Source: Paragordius varius (lineage: Eukaryota; Nematomorpha). Taken from it: a stretch of DNA of 64,000 nt. Where the stretch lies: NCBI GenBank assembly GCA_964247055.1, contig OZ176057.1, forward strand, positions 6,014,001-6,078,000, read 5' to 3'. This document shows positions 55,320-64,000 of this stretch, one piece after another. A program made the position numbers and the translations under genes. Under the pieces are notes generated by a model. That model had not been told where the DNA came from. It ran no database searches and saw nothing but the letters and a program-made list of their open reading frames with translations. Each line of letters starts with the position of its first letter. Position 1 is the stretch's first letter.

Positions 55320-56136
55320 CTAGGGCAAAAGCAATTTAGTTTTTATACTTAATTAAATTTTTTGCAATAAATTTGATAAATTTCTGCTAGAGTTTTCAAA
55401 ATTTTATAGGTTAGATTATATTTTTTACATAAAACTTTAAGTTTAGCCGATTATTAGTAACATTTAAAATGGAATAATATTATATTGAGCATAAATCCAC
55501 TCCCTACATCTGTCGTGATTGAGTTTTTGAATAAAATAAACTGCTATATAATGGACATTAATAGTGATTTTGATTTGCAAAAATCGTTAGTAATTAAAGT
55601 CAGTAGCTTAATACAGTAATTAAAGTAAATAAATGTGCATGGGAAAACACTACGATACCCTTAATAGAACCGTGGCTTTAATTTCAAACAGTGTTCCAAA
55701 AAATTTAACAGTTTTATTAATCTAAAAAATATTCGCAATCTTGATTTATGATTTGTGTGAATAACATATTATACAAGCAAAAACCAAAATTTAATAAAAC
55801 AATCATCAACTCTAAAATTGTCAAGACCAAAATCATTTTGTTTGGAATAGTTTATGTATGATAATTCTATTATTAACATTCTTTATGATACAATTAGCCA
55901 TACACTCGTTAGAATTTTATAAATAGCTTTAAAAAACCAATGGCGGTTTTACAATTTAACATCACATTTTTAAATATACACCACCATATTTACCCGCAAG
56001 TAAAAACAGATTCGATAATATGTAATCGAAAACAATAAAAATCAAACTTGATCACAAAAATACGAAATTTTTAATTTAATTTTCAAAGTTAACAAACTTA
56101 AACACTTTTGGAAATTCTGTCAAAAATATATAATAC

Positions 56137-56250
56137 CTTTTTTATTCTTTTTCCGTTTGCGCACAATGATTAAAATTATGATAAGGAAGAGCGTTACCCC
56201 AACCAAAAAACTGAGTGATATAATTCCCGGGACAAAAAAATTGTTTGCGG
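56137..56250 (-). CDS. Lys-rich membrane protein, transmembrane exon (copy 2 only)
   Basis: Acceptor TCTATTTAG, donor G then GTATTA, 114 bp, phase fits the next exon (KKNKK-G-TGYQ). Encodes ANNFFVPGIISLSFLVGVTL + FLIIILIIVRKRKKNKK: one hydrophobic helix followed by basic stop-transfer residues, so a type I topology with the Lys-rich part inside the cell. The ectodomain exons upstream were not found. This exon has no counterpart in copy 1. Confidence 0.7.
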
Positions 56251-56285
56251 CTAAATAGAGTATTTAAATTTATCTTTTGTCCTTT

Positions 56286-56510
56286 TGACAATAAAAAATT
56301 GAAATTTTACGGACAAAACCTTAATTATATATTATTTATTTTTTAGAAATAAATTGTACTTTTCTGATTTACACATAAAACTTTATTTAAAATTGTAAAT
56401 AGAGAAATAGATATATAAATTGGTGACACAATCAATTACATATTTTAATATTGTAAAAAGTTTAAAAAGTGTGAATGATGTCTTTTATACCATTTTTCAG
56501 TTTATAGTCT
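56286..56510. mobile_element. Degenerate Tc1-like MITE in copy-2-specific segment
   Basis: AAAATTGAAATTTTACGGAC and the core TTGGTGACACAATCAATTAC are recognisable; the right arm is eroded. Confidence 0.55.
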
Positions 56511-56814
56511 ATGAGATTCAACTTTGCTTAAAATATTTATATCCTCCTTTTTATTCTTTTTTATATTGGTGTATGTATAAACTGCCGTTGGACCCAGAAT
56601 TTTTTTTAAAAAATCATAAACCAATCAGCCTAAACATTCTCATTTACGTTGCTTTATATCATGAAATATTAAATATAATTTAAAAGGCAGCTCTTATTTC
56701 TAAACAAGGTACTTTAATTTGTCTTACTCTATCAACAAAATTTGATGATACGTTCCTATGATTGATAACAAATTATTGAAAAAGGGGGACTATATTTTAA
56801 CATATTTGACTAAT

Positions 56815-57230
56815 TTTAATGCTTCCCCCCCCCCCCCAAAAAAAAAACTACATTATGAAAAATAAGATTTTAAAGGGGGGAGGGACTATTGTACTTTTAA
56901 CAAATTTAATTCTAAATTCTAATGCTTTTTTTTTATTTCGTAAAATTTAAAAGGGGGGACCACTTCAGTAGATTACCATACCCCCTATCACAAATCCTTT
57001 CAATCTGTTTAATATCTTCATCGTATAGGAATGAAGGCAAATTCTCAGCATTCAAACCTTTCAAGCCAAAATTTGAAATACGCCGCCTATGTGATGAGAC
57101 CAAAGAATAATCTAATGACATTGTTCAGCAACATTGTCGCAAAAACGGAGAGGAAGCCTTGTTGGGGGCATTCAAGTTGACATTATAATTGATTATATAT
57201 GTTCGTTCCTATGATTTCCTACACAGATAC
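56815..57230. other. Copy-2-specific segment with poly-C tract and overlapping frames
   Basis: A C15-type run at 56823-56837 is followed by A10. Opposing 62-codon frames overlap at 56922-57121; the reverse one (FGLKGLNAENLPSFLYDEDI, KQIERICDRGYGNLL) looks protein-like but has no splice context or known homologue that I can name. Confidence 0.4.
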
Positions 57231-58565
57231 AGGAAATGATAAAAAAGGATTTAATTAGAAATAATGTTGGTTTGTTAAGGAAGTGAATTAGACAAATATG
57301 TCAAATATTTATCAGCAAAATCGTTACATATACAGTAAATATTAAAAAATAAACGGAAAATACGTTATAAAATATAAAAACTATTTTTTTTCAAATGGCA
57401 ACAACCATATTTGCAAACTTAAAAGATTTTTCAAAAAATTTTAAACATTTTCAATTGCAAAATAGGGGGTAGATATATTGATTGTCATTAAAGTTTACAA
57501 AGGTCAAAATTGTAAAAACAAAATATACATTTATATTTGCTACATACTGCAAGATCCAAATATTATTAAGCTTAACTTCCATATTTGATACGGAATCAGG
57601 CCCACATTTGCTTTTCGAATAAAGTTGAAGTTTTAGTTTGTTCAATTCGTGAATCCATTAAAAACTGTAAAATATTTTCAACTAAACGCATTCTAAAAGC
57701 CATAACTTTTTCGAAACAAAGTAAACATATAATGAACCATTCTGCCCCAAAGAGTAATTTATTGTGAAGCAAATTTTTGAATTTATGTATGTATGAATAC
57801 CACCTAGCATAAACGAAATTAATTTGGATTAAAAAATTTGGACTTAAATAAAATTAGTTTATATCGTTAATGTTGATGTTTAAATATAATTTATGTAGTA
57901 TGACATGCAAAAATATTTTTGTCTCCAATAAAGATGAGAATATAAATAAATTTTTTTAATATGGATAATTTATATTGTATTGATGCCTCTTATATATCAC
58001 ATCATGGGTAATTATATCTGTAAAAGTCTGATAACTCATTGTAATCCTATATATATATATATATAAATATGGGTAAATATGATTATGATTTCAAGGTTAT
58101 TTGCTTACTAATATTAATCACTATTATACCAAAATAATATAATAAAAGCTTTAAATAATTATATATTCATAAAACTATTCAATATATATATATATAGGCA
58201 AGTTGACCAAATCCTCTTTTTTTATTCTTTTTTATATATATTGAGAGTATTAACACCGATAAATCCTTAAAAATAAATTATTTTGACCTAAATTATAATA
58301 CTTTATTGCTTTACAAGTCTTCTAACCTAAAACAATTGCAACTTACATAGAACTGAACAACTTTCATTATTGATTTTGTTCTACTACTATTATCTGAAAA
58401 ATTAATTTTAAACCATTTCGAATTAATTTTGTGATAAAAATACTATATCATAACCAATTTTTTGGTTTCATAAATGGTTTTGTTAGGAATCATATCCTGG
58501 TTTGATAAAATTATTTTTTTGTATTTGTATATAAGCGATGTTATAGTGATTTTAATTAAATTTAT

Positions 58566-58640
58566 GTTTCGCAGCCCGAGGAAGTCCTGAGGACTTTCTC
58601 TAATCTCTAACCTAACCCTAGCTTACAAAGTCGAGAGCCT
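58566..58640 (+). repeat. Structured repeat E7 (degenerate, copy 2 of E1)
   Basis: TTTCGCAGCCCGAGGAAGTC, then CTGAGGAC and CTAACCTAACCCTAGC. Hairpin 2 is better preserved than in E1. Confidence 0.7.
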
Positions 58641-58682
58641 TAAAATTGTTTCCGCATAAAAATTTTATGAATCTTATTTGAC

Positions 58683-59474
58683 GCCAAAAACATATAAATA
58701 AATCTTGCACATATATTAATGATTAAATATAATTTTTTTATTTAACATTTTATTCTTGACACCATGTAACTTAGAGCAATGCACAATTTTCTGCAGAAAC
58801 CTAAAATTAATAATTAAAACTTAAAATGCCATGAATATATAATTAAAAAAGAAATAATTTTTATTTAGCTATGTTTATCATTAATTTCCTATTTATAAAT
58901 TTAAGTGGTCTAGTTTGGACAAAGCATTCTAGTTTTAAATAGTAATTAATTTTTAAATTTTAAAAAAACATCTAAAAATAATATAAGATTTGTTGGTAAA
59001 GTTTTATTAATTTGAAAATCAATCAAAAAAATAAATGATAAAATTAATATGGAATTAGCAGAATACTTGCCAATAATTTGTAGCCAACACATTTTCATTA
59101 AAGTAGATAAAAATTATATAACTATGCCACTATATAATATATCTATATTAAGATTTGGATAATAAAAATTAAATGTAAACATTATGTAATGTTTGTAATT
59201 CCTTATAGCTTAAAGTATTCAATGCTCTTTACACCGATCTCTAATTATTTCCTAAAAAAAATCAACATATGTTACCTATTCCTCTATTATTAATAAATTT
59301 AAATTGATATTTTTATATTTAAGCACATAATTATCCATAAATATAAGGTATAAGTAAAAAGTAAATGCGTGGGTCTCGGCCTGCTACGCAGCCCGAGGAA
59401 GTCCTGCGGACTTCTTTAAGGAAATGAACCAACTCCAATCCCTCACCCTAACCCTAGCCCACAAACTCGAAACC
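58683..59474. repeat. 792-bp block identical to 31256-32047
   Basis: Read side by side at constant offset 27427, no difference was found, whereas sequence on both sides differs by several percent and indels. It ends exactly with structured repeat E8 (59367-59474). Confidence 0.8.
59367..59474 (+). repeat. Structured repeat E8 (copy of E2)
   Basis: Identical to 31940-32047, including both hairpins and CACCCTAACCCTAGCCCAC. Confidence 0.85.
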
Positions 59475-61014
59475 TGACAGTGTCAGATTTTAAACTAAGG
59501 ATTGAAATAATTTACATTTTTTACCATATAACCAAATATTTTTATTGGTTTTTTAAATCGTAGTAAAGAATATGAAATGCCTATTGTTTTAAAATAAGAT
59601 TTATATTCAGCTTTTTCAAAATGGGAACTAATTATTAAAAAAGTTGAGGAATTTAATGATATTTTTATCCAACATTGATATCGTGTTTTAGTTTGTTCAT
59701 GTTATTGTCGTGTGTGGTTATACATAATTATTAAATGAAAAAACTCTTTTGATTGATTTTTAAAAGATTAGTTAATATTTAAACTAAACTGTTGATTACT
59801 GCTTAATTCTAAAGACATTTTCGCATGAACGATGGGAATTTAACATTGCGAGCTTAAAAAGTTTTAAGATAAATAATCCATTTTAATTTTAAATGATAAA
59901 ATTGTTAGGATTCAACCATTTCTTAATTGAGAAGTATTACACTTTTAAAGGTTATTAAATGTTAAGTTAGCAATTCCCAGATATTCTGTATCGTTCTATG
60001 GTATAAAAAAAGTTTAAATTTTGTTTTAATACAGATAACTCTTAATGCTTTCTGTTTAAAAAACTGAAACCAAACTTTTTACCTTAACCCTTATCCCCAC
60101 AGGACATAACTTATTTTCAATCTTATTTACATATTTTTTTAATTGAATTAAAACAGAATAAAAACTTATATTTGATTGATTCACATTTTAAAATTAATAT
60201 ATATATTAGTATGAATTAATAGAGAATCATCATATATTGGTAATTATCGTAAGCACACTTTAAATATCTTTTACCTAAATAAACTATCTATGATGATTGA
60301 TTTTAATGAAATGGAAATCCAAAAAAAATCAGAGCTCTTGTTGTTGAAAGCTTATTATATGATGTATTTGATTTTAACATTAATTTAATATTAGATGAAT
60401 TATAAATCTTTTAGATAATAATCCATAAACTTTTTAAAAAACATTCTGCTTTATAAGAGAAAAAAAATTCTAAGATCACTAAATTATGAACCAATATATT
60501 AATCAAATTACACACAGGTTAAAACTTAAATACCTTTATTAATAATTGTTATTTTAATATTGAAACAAATTAGATTAATTAATTAATTAATTAATTTTTG
60601 ATATTAGCCATTTGTGTAATCAAACATTTAAGTAAGAAAATAAATATAAATTTACATCTTTAATTATATTAATAGAGATTGTTAAAATATTATTGCCATA
60701 TTTTTTTAACATATTTTTCTCCGAATTTGATTTACATTTCTTTATAGGCGCCAGCCAAATAACATTAGTGTAATAAAAAAGGAATTATTTTTAGATATGA
60801 TGGATGGATGGATGCTATATTATAATAATAATATGTTTTATTGGAATGTGCACATGGGGGGAATAATAATAAAATAGAGGCGCCCAAACAATGTTGCGCA
60901 GTAAAGGGAGGGAATAAGTAATAATACATAATAGGAATAATAAGAGAGGGAAACGAAAGATATGTAAAGAAACATTTTTCCAGAAGGGGGGAGAAAAAGG
61001 CGCAAATGCACACA

Positions 61015-61090
61015 TTAATTTGATTGGATAAAAAGATTACATATACATTTCGGCCTATATAAAGGGCGAAAATTTTACTATTCTTTCATT
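61015..61090 (+). promoter_or_regulatory. TATA-box promoter, second copy
   Basis: TATATAAA at 61056-61063, reverse CCAAT at ~61023. Identical to copy 1 from the TATA box to beyond the donor at 61204. Confidence 0.6.
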
Positions 61091-62006
61091 TATTTAATTT
61101 TTTTTTCCTCGCACATTTTTTGAGATGCTGTGGATAGATTGGGTCCATATGCAACTTCCCTACTTGCTATACAATGTATTGATTGCCATTACTATCTATA
61201 TAAGGTAAATTGTATTTATTTAATCATTATTAGAATACCATTGTTATTTGAAAAAAAAAGGAAACTGCTCAACAAATCCTAGAAACAATCGAATACAATA
61301 TAACCACCAATTAAAAGACAAATTATTGAAAACATGGTTGATATTATGCGACTGAAATGATGGGAAAATACGTTCTAATACAATTGTAATCAAACAATAT
61401 ATGTAAGTTTTGCATGTTTTATATAATATATACAGTATAATTACAAATGCATTGCTGGGTTTGCATTAAAATATTGTCAGATACGATTGATAGTAAAGAA
61501 CATTTATTGACTTCAACAAGAGGAATCTTTTCTTGCTATTAGCGTATAATTTAATTGAGAATTCTCTATCTGGCAAATACATTAACACAAACCCAGTTAT
61601 ATTTTATTAATTATACTGTAATTTTCCATTTTATAATATAAATACATGTTTAATTACGATAGTAATATATTGCTAACAAGTGGGTTTCTTGATTTTTTAT
61701 AATTTATTTTTCCTCATTTGTTTGAGGAAGATGAAATAGAAAGGTGAACATTTGTTATAATTATTTAGATGCTTGCTTGTTTTGAAATCTAAAATATCCA
61801 TCCTTGCAATTTAAAATAATTTTACATAAATTATAGCACTTGGTAAAATATTTTTTTGTATTGAATTTTTTTCTCTAAAATCATGTAAAAAAAATTTTGA
61901 TAAGGGAGAGGAAATGTTAACATGTAAAGGTGTACTTATGTTGTTATTTTTTAGGTGCATGCTTGTCCTATAAAATTTAATTTCTTAACAAAGGAATTCA
62001 TATTCT

Positions 62007-62222
62007 ATGGCTTTGCGGGCCGCATTAACTAACATTTTATTAAATATTAAAAATGATGCTGTAGAAACCACTATTTTGCTATCATTTTTTGGGAAATATT
62101 GTCAAAATTCCGTAAAAATTATTCAGAAATATGTTAAGGATAATCAATTTGCCTTAAATTTTATAAAAACTCGTGCAGTCTCAATATTGTGGAGAGCAGC
62201 GTGTTGGCCACGCCTCCTCTAA
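62007..62222 (+). CDS. Small hypothetical protein, 71 residues (copy 2)
   Basis: ATG opens MALRAALTNILLNIKNDAVE, TTILLSFFGKYCQNSVKIIQ, KYVKDNQFALNFIKTRAVSI, LWRAACWPRLL. It lies 52 bases after a good acceptor (61954) and downstream of the TATA promoter. Not recognised. Copy 1 is frameshifted and the substitutions between copies are mostly amino-acid changing, so coding status is weak. Confidence 0.3.
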   Translation: MALRAALTNILLNIKNDAVETTILLSFFGKYCQNSVKIIQKYVKDNQFALNFIKTRAVSILWRAACWPRLL

Positions 62223-62479
62223 AAAATTCCTAGTATTTAAATTATGCACAACAAATTGGTTTCTTTGGGTTTTCTGACGTTTATTCATTGATATAACGCC
62301 TTCTTTTCATGTCTTCTATTTTTTCATACATAAAACTCCTTAAGGTAGTTTAAAAAGTAATAAAAATGGATTTAAAGTTTCGCAAATATATACTAAAATT
62401 ATTTAAAAATATTAAAAGTTTGTTAAAAAGTGAGAAATTGTTTAAAAATTAATTAAAAGTTATAAAAATTGGTTAAAAG

Positions 62480-64000
62480 TTGTAAATTTGAAAAATCGGT
62501 TAAAATTTGCTTAAAATCGGTTAAAATTTGTTAAAAATCCGTTCTTAATATTTTCTAAAAATCGGTTAAAGTTTCCTTAAAATTTGCTAAAAATCGATTA
62601 AACTTTTCTTAAAATTTGCTAAAAATCGGTTAAAGTTTCCTTAAAATCGGTTAAAATTTCCTTAAAATTTTCTAAAAATCGGTTAAAGTTTCCTTAAAAT
62701 TTGCTAAAAATCGATTAAAGTTTCCTTAAAATTTGCTAAAAATGGGTTAAAGTTTCCTTAAATTTAAAGTTTCCTTAAAATTTGCTAAAAATCGGTTAAA
62801 GTTTCCTTAAAATTTGCTAAAAATCGGTTAAAGTTTCCTTAAAATTTGCTAAAAATGGGTTAAAGTTTCCTTAAATTTAAAGTTTCCTTAAAATTTGCTA
62901 AAAATCGGTTAAAGTTTCCTTAAAATTTGCTAAAAATCGGTTAAAGTTTCCTTAAAATTTGCTAAAAATGGGTTAAAGTTTCCTTAAATTTAAAGTTTCC
63001 TTAAAATTTGCTAAAAATCGGTTAAAGTTTCCTTAAAATTTGCTAAAAATGGGTTAAAGTTTCCTTAAATTTAAAGTTTCCTTAAAATTTGCTAAAAATC
63101 GGTTAAAGTTTCCTTAAAATTTGCTAAAAATGGGTTAAAGTTTCCTTAAATTTAAAGTTTCCTTAAAATTTGCTAAAAATCGGTTAAAGTTTCCTTAAAA
63201 TTTGCTAAAAATGGGTTAAAGTTTCCTTAAAATTTGCTAAAAATTGGTTAAAGTTTCCTTAAAATTTGCTAAAAATTGGTTAAAGTTTCCTTAAAATTTC
63301 CTTAAAATTTGCTAAAAATCGGTTAAAGTTTCCTTAAAATTTGCTAAAAATGGGTTAAAGTTTCCTTAAATTTAAAGTTTCCTTAAAATTTGCTAAAAAT
63401 CGGTTAAAGTTTCCTTAAAATTTGCTAAAAATCGGTTAAAGTTTCCTTAAAATTTGCTAAAAATGGGTTAAAGTTTCCTTAAATTTAAAGTTTCCTTAAA
63501 ATTTGCTAAAAATCGGTTAAAGTTTCCTTAAAATTTGCTAAAAATCGGTTAAAGTTTCCTTAAAATTTGCTAAAAATGGGTTAAAGTTTCCTTAAATTTA
63601 AAGTTTCCTTAAAATTTGCTAAAAATCGGTTAAAGTTTCCTTAAAATTTGCTAAAAATGGGTTAAAGTTTCCTTAAATTTAAAGTTTCCTTAAAATTTGC
63701 TAAAAATCGGTTAAAGTTTCCTTAAAATTTGCTAAAAATGGGTTAAAGTTTCCTTAAATTTAAAGTTTCCTTAAAATTTGCTAAAAATCGGTTAAAGTTT
63801 CCTTAAAATTTGCTAAAAATCGGTTAAAGTTTCCTTAAAATTTGCTAAAAATGGGTTAAAGTTTCCTTAAATTTAAAGTTTCCTTAAAATTTGCTAAAAA
63901 TTGGTTAAAGTTTCCTTAAAATTTGCTAAAAATCGGTTAAAGTTTCCTTAAATTTGCTAAAAATCGGTTAAAGTTTCCTTAAAATTTGCTAAAAATTGGT
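62480..64000 (+). repeat. Satellite array A, second unit (continues past window)
   Basis: Same 32-bp unit as array A, but organised differently: composite units alternate CGGTTAAAG and GGGTTAAAG versions with an inserted AAATTTAAAGTTTCCTT (17 bp), giving ~81- and ~113-bp higher-order units from ~62700 on. The array has been re-amplified independently of copy 1. Confidence 0.92.

Larger units (their letters stand above)
50756..64000 (+). repeat. Second unit of the segmental duplication (runs off window)
   Basis: Collinear with 24519 onward. It has ~1.15 kb (56090-57230) absent from copy 1 and lacks phosphatase exons 1-6. Exon differences are few and in frame; the spacer from 58683 to 59474 is identical at constant offset 27427. 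Confidence 0.85.

Noticed and set aside
56420-56683. 87-codon forward frame MVTQSITYFNIV...
   Set aside because: Overlaps the MITE core and right arm; no splice or homology support.

Overview
The window is AT-rich nuclear DNA of an animal. It carries the 3' part of a gene for the synaptic/epithelial scaffold CASK (LIN-2), a complete 11-exon alkaline phosphatase gene, a reverse-strand gene for a single-pass membrane protein with a very lysine-rich tail, and about 13 kb of satellite arrays. Coding blocks are short exons with GT-AG borders, and the intron phases close perfectly through both main genes. CASK and tissue-type alkaline phosphatase point to a metazoan. The Asn/Ser-rich inserts inside conserved CASK domains and the high A+T are compatible with a flatworm-like invertebrate, but the species cannot be fixed from sequence alone.

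Layout. 93-12629 (+): the last ten exons of CASK (SH3, hook region, guanylate-kinase-like domain, terminal WVPVNWVF). Its introns contain tandem repeats that in three introns copy the exon-intron junction itself, foldback elements whose arms are minisatellites, and a Tc1-like MITE family. 12630-17479: intergenic, with one nested palindromic MITE. 17480-27559 (+): alkaline phosphatase, signal peptide to stop, 613 codons. 28023-28972 (-): tail exons of the Lys-rich membrane protein, convergent with the phosphatase. 29000-33600: gene-poor spacer with a dispersed structured repeat containing a telomere-like motif. 33627-34810: a TATA promoter and exon-like blocks leading into the satellites. 35060-46390: four satellite arrays with related cores (32, 21, 17 and 91 bp units; the last has a ~727-bp higher-order repeat). 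46390-50750: degenerate satellite, inverted copies of the structured repeat, and a GC-richer palindromic island.

50756-64000 is a second, diverged copy of 24519 onward, offset by about 26.2 kb. It holds phosphatase exons 7-11, the membrane-protein gene including a transmembrane exon that copy 1 lacks, the spacer, the promoter, and the start of the next satellite array. Phosphatase exons differ by whole codons while introns differ by many indels. One 792-bp block appears identical between copies. This is either a real tandem segmental duplication, giving the phosphatase two alternative 3' halves, or two haplotypes placed in tandem by the assembler.

Functional links between the genes are not evident. 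CASK is a cytoplasmic membrane-associated scaffold, the phosphatase is a secretory-pathway ectoenzyme, and the Lys-rich protein is a predicted type I membrane protein of unknown role. The most unusual features are the junction-copying intron repeats, mobile elements crowded against splice sites, a MITE arm apparently turned into a tandem array, and the exon-like blocks between satellites.
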